Shown here: positions 1-5,766 of the stretch, one piece after another | How the letters are laid out: each line of letters begins with the position of its first letter | Position numbering within the stretch: the stretch's first letter is position 1 | Assembly (NCBI RefSeq): GCF_937949835.1 | Contig: NZ_CALEDC010000294.1 | Location: 1-9,638 of the forward strand | Length of the DNA: 9,638 bases | Reading direction: 5' to 3' | DNA from: an uncultured Campylobacter sp. | Lineage (GTDB): Bacteria > Campylobacterota > Campylobacteria > Campylobacterales > Campylobacteraceae | Notes under the pieces: generated by a model | Told to the model about the DNA's origin: nothing | The model's input: only the letters and a program-made list of their open reading frames with translations | Database searches by the model: none | Translations under genes and position numbers: made by a program

Positions 1-185
1 CGGAACTTGCCTCGCAAACGGCGATTGCGCCGCGGGCTTATCTATTTATTTATGCGGGTAGCGAAGCCTTCGGGCTAAATACGAGACCCTTATCTTAGCC
101 GCAAAGCAAATCCAAACTCTAGCAGAGAAAAATGCGAGCGGCGAACGCAAAAGCAAAAAACCGAGCGGGCGCGTTTGCCTAAAGC

Positions 186-758
186 TTAGCCCTTTAGCTT
201 CATCATTTTTTCTAAAATTTCATACACGAGATCAAGCTTCGTAAAGCCGTCCCTGTCTAAAAAATGCCCGCCCTTCTCCACCTCGTAAAACTTAGCATCG
301 ATCTGTTCCGCTAACTCGCGGCTGAAGCTAAACGGCACGATATAATCATCCTTTGCGGCAACCACCGCGCGCTGTTTTGCGGCGGCTTTTATGCACTCAA
401 AATCAAAGCCTTTATTCATAAACTCGTCTAAAATTTTAAATTGCGGATCGCTAAGCGGCTTTGCAAGCCCCGAGACCAGCAGGGCGCCCTCTACTACGCC
501 GCTTGCAGCGCTACTTTGCAAAAAATTTAAGATCGTAGGGCAGCCGAGGCTGTGTCCGACCAGATAAACTTCGCCTTCAAATTTCACGCTTTCTCGCAAG
601 GTTTTCAGCCACTCATCAAGCCTTGGGTGCGCAGGCGTAGGCATCGCTAAAATTTCCGCCCTCGCGCCCGATTTTTCGATCTCGCCTTTGAGCCAGGCAA
701 ACCAATGGCTTTTAGGCGAAGCGTCGTAGCCGTGCACTATATAGACGCACTTTTGCAT
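186..758 (-). CDS. RBBP9/YdeN-type alpha/beta serine hydrolase
   Basis: A 190-residue cytosolic protein of the small single-domain alpha/beta hydrolase family that includes human RBBP9 and Bacillus YdeN; its length matches the family. The sequence shows an early HGY motif (residues 9-11, the oxyanion-hole strand), the nucleophile elbow GHSLG with Ser70, an acidic DD pair at 137-138 of which Asp138 is the likely triad acid, and GGHF with His165 as the catalytic histidine. There is no signal peptide or membrane segment. I place the start at the ATG at 756-758 because AAGGAG (765-770) lies 6 bases upstream; a further upstream in-frame start would add 12 unrelated residues and would place the ribosome binding site inside the gene. 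It follows the DUF364 gene with a gap of 59 bases and is probably co-transcribed with it. Family members are serine hydrolases with poorly known substrates, so no substrate is proposed. Confidence 0.88.
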   Translation of the reverse strand: MQKCVYIVHGYDASPKSHWFAWLKGEIEKSGARAEILAMPTPAHPRLDEWLKTLRESVKFEGEVYLVGHSLGCPTILNFLQSSAASGVVEGALLVSGLAKPLSDPQFKILDEFMNKGFDFECIKAAAKQRAVVAAKDDYIVPFSFSRELAEQIDAKFYEVEKGGHFLDRDGFTKLDLVYEILEKMMKLKG

Positions 759-764
759 ATTTTT

Positions 765-770
765 CTCCTT
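765..770 (-). promoter_or_regulatory. Ribosome binding site fixing the hydrolase start
   Basis: AAGGAG on the minus strand, 6 bases before the ATG at 756-758. It decides between this start and a longer reading of the same frame. Confidence 0.8.
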
Positions 771-817
771 CGAATTTAAGTCCTTTGCGCGCAAATTTTA
801 AAATTTCAATCCGCGCC

Positions 818-1639
818 CTAGCCCTTGCAAATCGTGATTTTATCGGCAAATTTACCCAAAAAATGATACCCTGAGCCCGCCTGCGCGATGATATCGAGCA
901 CCGCGTCCGCATCCCGCACGAGCGTGCCGCCCGCAAAGTCCACGCCGCGCTCAAACAGCGCCTGCGGCAGTAGCGGCGTGGTAGGCCCCACGAGCACGAG
1001 CTTGGCGCCGCTTTTTTTCAGGCGCAAAAGCCCATCGAGCGTGTCGTTGATGAGCGTCGTAGCCGTGATTATCACGTTATCCGCGCGCGGCACGACGCTT
1101 GCGGCCTCGCTTGCAGGCAGGTAAAACGGTAGCTCGGCCTGCTTGAGCGCGCTTTTGTCAAGCTCTAAAATTTTAAAATCCGCGCCATTTTTCATCAGCG
1201 TCTTGATGTAGGGCACCAGCGCGCCCACGACGACGCTAAAGCTGCCGCGCTCGATCCGCAGCTGCTCAAAGGGATCGGCGCCGAATTTCACGTCGTAATC
1301 CGCACGGATTTTATCAAAACACGCCCTTCCTAGCGCATTTAGCGCGGCGAGCGCGAGCGTCTTTTTAAGCGGCGCGGCGGAGTCCAGATCGCGCAGCAGA
1401 TAGCGCACGCTTTTGCCCGCGATATTGCCCGAATCGGGCATCGCGCTTGCTTGCGAGGGGCAGCAAACGGCGCCCGATAGGGACTTTAGCGGCGTATAGC
1501 TAAGCCCGCACGCGCCTCCTTGCAGCTTCACGCCACTAAAAAACAGCCCCACGACCGCGCGCTCGATCTTAATATCCAGTGCCTCCGCTCCTAAAATTTC
1601 TTTCGCGCACTGCAGCGTCTGATCTAAAATTTCGCTCAT
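818..1639 (-). CDS. DUF4213/DUF364 putative heavy-metal chelation protein
   Basis: A 273-residue soluble protein with the two-domain architecture of the DUF4213-DUF364 family (Pfam names DUF364 'putative heavy-metal chelation'). The N-terminal part, roughly residues 1-90, matches the DUF4213 pattern. The C-terminal part, about 105-270, is a Rossmann-like domain with the family's hallmarks: VVVGALVP at 136-143, ATTLINDTLDGLL at 193-205, and LVGPTTPLLP followed by LFERGV at 216-233. Cysteines occur at 11, 44, 59, 60, 107 and 271; whether any bind metal cannot be seen. A GTG at 1643-1645 is in frame, but it abuts the ribosome binding site, so I use the ATG at 1637-1639, which has AAAGGAG 5 bases upstream. 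It is the first gene of a likely two-gene unit with the hydrolase. Relatives often lie near iron or molybdate transporters, and none is visible here. Family assignment is firm; function is unproven. Confidence 0.85.
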   Translation of the reverse strand: MSEILDQTLQCAKEILGAEALDIKIERAVVGLFFSGVKLQGGACGLSYTPLKSLSGAVCCPSQASAMPDSGNIAGKSVRYLLRDLDSAAPLKKTLALAALNALGRACFDKIRADYDVKFGADPFEQLRIERGSFSVVVGALVPYIKTLMKNGADFKILELDKSALKQAELPFYLPASEAASVVPRADNVIITATTLINDTLDGLLRLKKSGAKLVLVGPTTPLLPQALFERGVDFAGGTLVRDADAVLDIIAQAGSGYHFLGKFADKITICKG

Positions 1640-1644
1640 TTTCA

Positions 1645-1651
1645 CTCCTTT
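1645..1651 (-). promoter_or_regulatory. Ribosome binding site fixing the DUF364 start
   Basis: AAAGGAG on the minus strand lies 5 bases before the ATG at 1637-1639. The alternative GTG at 1643-1645 overlaps this site and so cannot use it. Confidence 0.8.
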
Positions 1652-1669
1652 AATGTAGAATTTAGCGCC

Positions 1670-1675
1670 ATTATA
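1670..1675 (-). promoter_or_regulatory. Predicted sigma70 -10 element for the DUF364-hydrolase unit
   Basis: The minus strand reads a perfect TATAAT here, preceded by an AT-rich stretch (AAATTTTAAGC) and placed 30 bases before the ATG. Campylobacter housekeeping promoters typically have a strong -10 with AT-rich upstream DNA instead of a clear -35, and this arrangement fits. The start point would fall near 1663, leaving a leader of about 25 bases containing the ribosome binding site. Confidence 0.6.
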
Positions 1676-1740
1676 GCTTAAAATTTCGGCGCCCGTATTG
1701 ATATAAATTTATTGATCGCGCGAGCGGCGACGTCCAAGCA

Positions 1741-1760
1741 GACGCGAGCTAAATTTAACG
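1741..1760. repeat. 20-base exact direct repeat, copy 1
   Basis: This 20-base segment, beginning GACGCGAGCT and ending with TTAACG, occurs identically at 2153-2172. Both copies sit in the intergenic region and both contain one AAATTT word. Confidence 0.75.
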
Positions 1761-2152
1761 CAAGCGGCAGGCGCAGGTAAAATTTTACGTAGCGAACGCA
1801 GATCGTTGCGGCTTGGAATTTTAAAAAGCGCGATACATTTTTAAAATTTAAGCATACGGACAAACATGAAATTTTAAGCGATCGGGTAAATTTAAAATTT
1901 TAACGAGCTAGAGCGACTTAAAATTTTAAACTGATCGGCAGCGCGGACAAAGCAGCAGGTACAAGCAAGCGGCGCGGACGGGTCAAATTTAACGAGCAAG
2001 CCGATGCGAGTTCAGGCAAATGCGAGCTAAATTCCATAAGAGCGAGGGAGTAAGAGTTTGGGTGTAGATGGGCTAAATTTCAATGAATACGAATGGGCGC
2101 GAGCTTGGGCAAATACGAGCAAATTTAATAATTGCGAGCGAACGCAAACTCG

Positions 2153-2172
2153 GACGCGAGCTAAATTTAACG
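2153..2172. repeat. 20-base exact direct repeat, copy 2
   Basis: Identical to 1741-1760, 412 bases away in the same orientation. A partial relative (TGCGAGCTAAATT) lies at 2021-2033. Confidence 0.75.
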
Positions 2173-2189
2173 AAAGTAGCGAGAGCGGG

Positions 2190-2235
2190 CAAAATTTAAT
2201 AAAAGGTGCGGGCGCGAATAAAATTCAAGCCGCAC
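2190..2235 (-). terminator. Candidate intrinsic terminator after the NosL-ABC cassette
   Basis: On the minus strand GTGCGG (2235-2230) pairs perfectly with CCGCAC (2211-2206). Inside the 18-base loop, GAAT and ATTC can form a second short stem. The hairpin is followed by CTTTTATTAAATTTT. It lies about 115 bases past the stop codon of the last cassette gene. The loop is long and the U tract is interrupted, so this is a moderate call; the small GCGAC/GTCGC inverted repeat at 2266-2277 is a weaker alternative. Confidence 0.4.
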
Positions 2236-2252
2236 GCGAATAAAATTTAAGC
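2213..2252. repeat. Imperfect direct repeat, 22-base period
   Basis: An 18-base motif starting CGCGAATAAAATT is present at 2213-2230 and 2235-2252 with one mismatch (TCAAGC against TTAAGC). Confidence 0.65.
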
Positions 2253-2281
2253 GGCGGCCGTATCTGCGACAAGTCGCGCCC

Positions 2282-2368
2282 GCTGCGGAGTTAAATTTTA
2301 TTTCCTACCTGCCACACGGCTAAATTTTATTTCCGATCCATCGCGGAGCTAAATTTTATTTTCAGATA
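2282..2368. repeat. Three imperfect 29-base tandem units overlapping a gene end
   Basis: Units at 2282-2310, 2311-2339 and 2340-2368 share a core of CGGnGnTAAATTTTATTT at exactly 29-base spacing, with variable flanks. The third unit contains the stop codon and last six codons of the NosL-like gene on the minus strand, so the other two units look like copies of that gene's 3' end carried downstream. Confidence 0.6.
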
Positions 2369-2858
2369 GCAGGATATTGATGAGCGGATTTAGCAGCGTC
2401 TCGCCGCGAGCGGCGCACAGCACGATCTCGTCGTAGTAGTAGTCGCTCCTGCCGTAGTTGTGAAACTCATACGCGCCAAAGCCATATCCCATCGGCGTGA
2501 TCTCGACGCGCGAGTACCAGGCGTCCTTGGCGATGATGTATTTTTCGGTGTCTTGCGAATAAACCCACACCACGATCTCGTCTCTGTTTTTTTGCCGCAT
2601 CAGCCACATAAAGACGTTTGCGATGTCATTGAAAAAATATGTATCGCCGTTTGGCATAACGGCCTGGGCGGTGTTGTACAGATCGTTTATCACCGTGCCG
2701 CTCTCGTGGCATAGGTATTTTCCAAATTCGATCTGCAGCGGCTGCTTATCGGTGTTGCCGTGGCGCACGGAAATTTTGGATTCGGCTATATCCATGGACG
2801 ATATGAGCAGCCCCATCACGCAGGCGAGCAAAACCGCGGCAAAAATTTTCTTAATCAT
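2349..2858 (-). CDS. Membrane-anchored NosL-like protein with degenerate metal motif
   Basis: A 169-residue protein with an N-terminal hydrophobic segment (about residues 4-22) that is an uncleaved anchor or a signal peptide, followed by one periplasmic domain. The domain follows the NosL pattern in order: a cysteine motif near residue 50, a tyrosine/phenylalanine-rich strand before an Asn-Asp (GDTYFFND, 71-78), then FMWL, an alanine-aspartate stretch (AKDAWY, 110-115) and the diagnostic TPMG at 121-124 followed by GFGAYEF. The usual CxxCGM is replaced by Cys50-His-Glu-Ser53-Gly-Thr55, so the second cysteine and the methionine are missing; Met68, His51 or Met123 could still contribute ligands. 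It is the last gene of the cassette. Its ATG overlaps the preceding stop by 4 bases and has no clear ribosome binding site of its own, so expression probably depends on translational coupling. NosL assignment is by motif order and is less certain than for the large paralogue. Confidence 0.7.
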   Translation of the reverse strand: MIKKIFAAVLLACVMGLLISSMDIAESKISVRHGNTDKQPLQIEFGKYLCHESGTVINDLYNTAQAVMPNGDTYFFNDIANVFMWLMRQKNRDEIVVWVYSQDTEKYIIAKDAWYSRVEITPMGYGFGAYEFHNYGRSDYYYDEIVLCAARGETLLNPLINILLSENKI

Positions 2859-3808
2859 AGCAGCGCGCCCCGCACGAAGTAGTATTTGACGACGTAGGCG
2901 CTGCAGATGAGCGCGTTTAGAATGAGCCAGAACGAGGAGTATTTAAGCAGGTGGGTGTAGGCGCGCTTGGTGATGAGCTCCGTTAAAAACGGCACGATTC
3001 CGAAAAATATACCCAAAAACAGCGAGCCCCAGATCGCATAGCCGACGAAGTAATAATCCTTCAAAAGCATACAGTACGGGCATTTATGGTTGGGTTGCTC
3101 GTAAACGTAAAGCCCGAAAAAATAGGTGATCGCGTAGTATGCGACGAACAAAAAGAGCAAATTCAGAGCAAAGCTCGCCATCGACTGCTTTAAGAAATTT
3201 AAGATCAAAATGGCACCCAATATCGCGTAGAAAAAGGTCGCCAAAAGCGCCTGCGTGTAGCCGAACGGAAGCTTCGGCGCGCGAAATACGACCGAGCAGC
3301 AAAACACCGGCACGCGCAGCGGGATATTGGTAAAAAATAGAATTTCTAAAATAAACTCCGCCAAAACGCCCGCAAAAAGGATGGTAAAGATCAGGTATTT
3401 GCGCTTTAGATAGGGAAATTTGCCCGCTTTAAGATCGAGGCTGTTTAAAATAAGCCAGAGCCCAAAGCCGAAGATCAGTAAAATTTTTAAAAGCAGCAGG
3501 ATGTTGCCGTAGCGGTTCGAGCCCACGACGCCCGCGGAGCACATCGCGCCCGGCACGACCGAAGAAAGCTCGTTTAGGCAGAGCGCGAAAAATATAAACA
3601 AAATGATCTTGCACGCTATCGTGAAGAACAAAATGGTGTTGATGAGATAGTTTCTTTTCTCCAGGGCGTATTGTAAATTTGAGGTGGCGTTAAAGTCCCA
3701 GTAGCGCATGATCCGCACGATGTGAAACTGCGAGATCGCCATCAGCGCTATTACGATCAGCTCCACCGCCAAAAACGCGATCACGCTACCCGATAAAAAT
3801 ACGCTCAT
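2855..3808 (-). CDS. Multi-pass membrane protein with CPYC motif, function unknown
   Basis: A 317-residue inner-membrane protein with about eight hydrophobic segments (near 8-26, 57-78, 102-121, 138-158, 186-206, 212-234, 254-275 and 291-311). I do not recognise a named family. The most striking part is a loop after the sixth segment, YEQPNHKCPYC (236-246), with a CxxC pair, a preceding His241 and a following short amphipathic stretch; further cysteines sit in the loop near residue 90 and as a Cys170-Cys171 pair in the loop after the fourth segment. Cysteines confined to loops suggest disulfide exchange or metal passage at the membrane face. It overlaps the ATPase gene by 4 bases upstream and the NosL-like gene by 4 downstream; GGAG lies 10 bases before its ATG. 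In this position it could be an accessory subunit of the ABC transporter or a separate membrane thiol or metal carrier; this is inference. Confidence 0.85.
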   Translation of the reverse strand: MSVFLSGSVIAFLAVELIVIALMAISQFHIVRIMRYWDFNATSNLQYALEKRNYLINTILFFTIACKIILFIFFALCLNELSSVVPGAMCSAGVVGSNRYGNILLLLKILLIFGFGLWLILNSLDLKAGKFPYLKRKYLIFTILFAGVLAEFILEILFFTNIPLRVPVFCCSVVFRAPKLPFGYTQALLATFFYAILGAILILNFLKQSMASFALNLLFLFVAYYAITYFFGLYVYEQPNHKCPYCMLLKDYYFVGYAIWGSLFLGIFFGIVPFLTELITKRAYTHLLKYSSFWLILNALICSAYVVKYYFVRGALL

Positions 3809-4482
3809 GCTGAAATTTCTCCGTCTTTTAAAAACACATATCGATCTACGAAGCTTAGCTCGTCAAAGAGTATGTCGTGCGTCGCGATCAAAACGGTTTT
3901 TTTAAGCTCTTTGAGCTTTGAAAGCATTTCGATAAAGCCGAGCGAGTTTTGTTTGTCTAAATTTGCCGTCGGCTCGTCGGCTAAGATGATCTGCGGATTC
4001 ATCACGAGCGCTCTTGCGATAGCGCAGCGCTGCTTCTCGCCGCCGCTAAGGCTCGAGACGATCTGATCTTTTTTATGCGCGATATTAGCGATCTGCATCG
4101 CTTCATCTATGCGCGCGCCAAGCTCATCCCCGCCCAGCCGCTCAAGACTAAGCGGCGCAAGGACGTTTTTATAGACGCTAAGCGCCTCAAGCAGATTGAA
4201 AGACTGAAAGATAAAGCCGATTTTTTTATGGCGATACGCGGAGCTTTCGATATCGGCGAGCTTAGAGACGTTTGCGCCGTCTACTAAAACCTCGCCGCTG
4301 CTCGGCTTAGCAAGCGCGCCTATGATGGATAGAAGCGTGCTTTTGCCACTGCCGCTGACCCCTTTTAAGATTACGATCTGCCCTTCCTCGACGCTTAAGC
4401 TTATATTTTTCAAAGCACGAAATTCATTCGCCCTGCCCTCGTTGTAAATTTTATAAAGCTGCTTGATCTCTATCTTGCTCAT
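3805..4482 (-). CDS. MacB/LolD-type ABC transporter ATPase
   Basis: A 225-residue ATP-binding subunit of the MacB/LolD/FtsE type, which powers FtsX-like permeases. All catalytic motifs are intact: Walker A GVSGSGKST (41-49), Q-loop Gln93, signature LSGGEKQR (145-152), Walker B ILADEP (166-171) with catalytic Glu170, D-loop around NLD (174-176), and the switch His202 in ATHD. I start it at the ATG at 4480-4482, because that ATG overlaps the permease stop as ATGA and has GAGG 7 bases upstream; a start further upstream would add 13 residues inside the permease gene with no family resemblance. It is a single nucleotide-binding domain, so it should act as a homodimer with the adjacent permease. 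The standard motifs make it an active ATPase; the substrate is undetermined. Confidence 0.95.
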   Translation of the reverse strand: MSKIEIKQLYKIYNEGRANEFRALKNISLSVEEGQIVILKGVSGSGKSTLLSIIGALAKPSSGEVLVDGANVSKLADIESSAYRHKKIGFIFQSFNLLEALSVYKNVLAPLSLERLGGDELGARIDEAMQIANIAHKKDQIVSSLSGGEKQRCAIARALVMNPQIILADEPTANLDKQNSLGFIEMLSKLKELKKTVLIATHDILFDELSFVDRYVFLKDGEISA

Positions 4483-5588
4483 TTGACCGCCTCGCTCATA
4501 TCGCCGATAGCGATGCGCCACGAAGGGATGATGACGAAGGCTAAAAACGGAATCACGCTAAAGATGAAGATCAAAAAGAGCATATTGAAATTTATCGCGG
4601 GTGTGAAAGTGATGAAATTTCGCAGCTCGCCGCCTAAAAATATATCGCGCAAAAGCGGCGCGTCTAGAACAAAAACATAAGCATAAGCGCCCGCGACGCC
4701 GAGCAGATAAGCGCTTAGCGAGACGATGAAATTTTGAATAAATTTCATCGCGATGATGTCCTTTATACAAAAGCCGATGCTACGCAAGATCGCGATCTCC
4801 TTTTTCTTCTCGCCGTATGCGAGCGAAATTTGATTTTTCAGCAAGATGAAAAACGAGATCATCGCCACGGCGTAAAGTACCATAAAAATTCCGCCCTTGT
4901 AATAATACAGATGCCTCACTTCGGCTACCGCATCCTCGGCGCTGAGGGCTTGCGTGTTGGGGTATAAATTTACGATCTTAAGCGCTACTTCGCTTACTTC
5001 GTTGGGGTTGGGCACGCTTACGTAGAGCTTGGTGTATTCGCCCTCTTTGAGGCTTAGCACCTCGCGCGCAGTAGCGGGGTTTAGATAGATCACGTCGTTT
5101 GAGACGATGCTGCTTTCGTGCGGCGAAATTTTATTAATCTTAATCGCAATTAGGCGCTGTTCGGTCAAGAAGTGAAACTCGTCCTCGTAGTACCACTCGC
5201 CCATCGCCGCCTTTACCCCCTCGCCTACGATCATTTCGTTTTCGCTCAGGCTTTCGTCGCCTACGATATGAAACCAAACGCGCTTTTGAGCGAAGTAATA
5301 CATCCCGTCCACGGCGCCCTGCACTTCGCTGACGCCCGCGATTTTAGAGACGTCGTAGATATAGCCGTCGTGCATCAGGTCGCGTTTGCCCGCGCGTAGA
5401 GCCTCTACTACGATGTCGGGTCTGAGCTTGATGACCTTTTCGAGATCGTTTTGAATGGAGCCCGAGATGAAAAGCACCGAGCTTAAAATAAAAACGATAA
5501 AGGCGAAGATCGCGAAGCTAAAGGAGTGATCGGCTCTGTCTTTTCGCAGCAAAGTTACGGAGTAGTCGATGAAGCTTTTACTTATCAT
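4479..5588 (-). CDS. FtsX/MacB-family ABC transporter permease
   Basis: A 369-residue permease with the classic topology of the FtsX/MacB family: a cytoplasmic N-terminal helix, one membrane segment (23-45), a large extracytoplasmic domain of about 185 residues (46-231), then three membrane segments (about 232-250, 285-307, 335-356). The cytoplasmic loop EKKKEIAILRSIGF (about 260-273) is the conserved coupling region that contacts the ATPase. It would form a homodimer with two copies of the ATPase encoded next. Members are mechanotransmission or export machines working on periplasmic substrates (macrolides, lipoproteins, enterotoxin), not classical importers. Here no membrane-fusion protein or TolC-like gene lies nearby. 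The ATG has GGAG 7 bases upstream and overlaps the 62-residue gene by 11 bases; the stop overlaps the ATPase ATG by 4 bases. Confidence 0.93.
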   Translation of the reverse strand: MISKSFIDYSVTLLRKDRADHSFSFAIFAFIVFILSSVLFISGSIQNDLEKVIKLRPDIVVEALRAGKRDLMHDGYIYDVSKIAGVSEVQGAVDGMYYFAQKRVWFHIVGDESLSENEMIVGEGVKAAMGEWYYEDEFHFLTEQRLIAIKINKISPHESSIVSNDVIYLNPATAREVLSLKEGEYTKLYVSVPNPNEVSEVALKIVNLYPNTQALSAEDAVAEVRHLYYYKGGIFMVLYAVAMISFFILLKNQISLAYGEKKKEIAILRSIGFCIKDIIAMKFIQNFIVSLSAYLLGVAGAYAYVFVLDAPLLRDIFLGGELRNFITFTPAINFNMLFLIFIFSVIPFLAFVIIPSWRIAIGDMSEAVK

Positions 5589-5766
5589 AGACGAACTCCG
5601 CGTAGGCCTTGCTCTTAAAGCTGCTTGAGAGCCGCACGTCCTTTATCTCGCGCGCGAGCTTTTGCAGGCACTGCTCGCCCTTTGCGCTATCAAAGCTCAC
5701 ATAATGCACCGCGATGAGCGCGTAAAGGGCGGCAAAAAAGATCATTAAAGCGCAAATGAGCCTCAT
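5578..5766 (-). CDS. Small single-pass membrane protein of the NosL-ABC cassette
   Basis: A 62-residue protein with an N-terminal hydrophobic helix (about 3-22), a basic residue at position 2, and a hydrophilic tail of 40 residues that should face the periplasm, with Cys5 in the helix and Cys33 in the tail. I recognise no family. I believe it is a real gene: its ATG overlaps the stop of the double-NosL gene as ATGA, its stop lies 11 bases inside the permease gene, a purine-rich AGAAGGG precedes the start, and without it there would be an unexplained gap in an otherwise gapless cassette. It could be a small subunit or tether for the permease; that is inference. Confidence 0.7.
   Translation of the reverse strand: MRLICALMIFFAALYALIAVHYVSFDSAKGEQCLQKLAREIKDVRLSSSFKSKAYAEFVYDK

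Larger units (their letters stand above)
1676..2348. other. Long intergenic region without a credible gene
   Basis: About 670 bases separate the cassette's last gene from the DUF364 promoter. Both strands contain open stretches of only about 61 codons (1678-1863 minus, 2058-2243 plus). Their products are low-complexity and dominated by residues translated from the AAATTT words; neither start has a good ribosome binding site, and neither resembles a known family. The stretch is filled with short repeats (listed separately), a candidate terminator for the cassette and, at its left border, the DUF364 promoter. I recognise no RNA gene in it. Confidence 0.6.
1680..2357. repeat. Scattered array of AAATTT/AAAATTTT palindromic words
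   Basis: About 21 copies of AAATTT or close variants occur in under 700 bases, many extended to TTAAATTTAA or TAAAATTTTA and often flanked by GCGAG or CGGGC. Centre-to-centre spacing of exactly 29 bases recurs five times (1753.5 to 1782.5; 2165.5 to 2194.5 to 2223.5; 2295.5 to 2324.5 to 2353.5), and 44-46 bases recurs between about 1987 and 2124. The same word is common in this genome's genes, so part of the density is genomic signature; the recurrent spacing is not explained by that alone. Confidence 0.55.

Noticed and set aside
63..74. Small palindrome around CGAAGCCTTCG
   Set aside because: A short stem with almost no loop and no T run; likely chance.
3..98. Plus-strand open frame from the window edge to a TAG at 96-98, about 31 codons
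   Set aside because: It could be the end of a gene entering from the left, but it is short, has several rare-looking codons and matches no family I know; the rest of 1-185 also shows no gene or RNA.
130..180. Possible terminator after the hydrolase: GCAAACGC against GCGTTCGC on the minus strand
   Set aside because: One mismatch, a 20-base loop and a T run displaced from the stem make it too weak to list.
712..954. 80-codon minus-strand frame overlapping the hydrolase and DUF364 genes
   Set aside because: It is in a different frame from two well-supported genes, has arginine-rich low-quality composition, and lacks a ribosome binding site; it is a shadow.
1678..1863. 61-codon minus-strand frame in the intergenic region
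   Set aside because: Its product is mostly translation of the AAATTT words, there is no clear ribosome binding site, and it would overlap the DUF364 promoter area.
2058..2243. 61-codon plus-strand frame in the intergenic region
   Set aside because: Low-complexity product rich in Asn, Arg and Lys-Phe from repeats, with no family resemblance; it also runs through the candidate terminator.
1680..2357. CRISPR array reading of the regularly spaced repeats
   Set aside because: The shared cores are only about 6-18 bases and imperfect, spacing varies from 7 to 64 bases, there are no constant-length unique spacers, and no cas genes are nearby.
3805..5588. Assignment as MacAB macrolide efflux
   Set aside because: MacB fuses ATPase and permease in one chain and needs MacA and TolC; here the subunits are separate and no adaptor or outer-membrane gene is present, so only family-level naming is justified.
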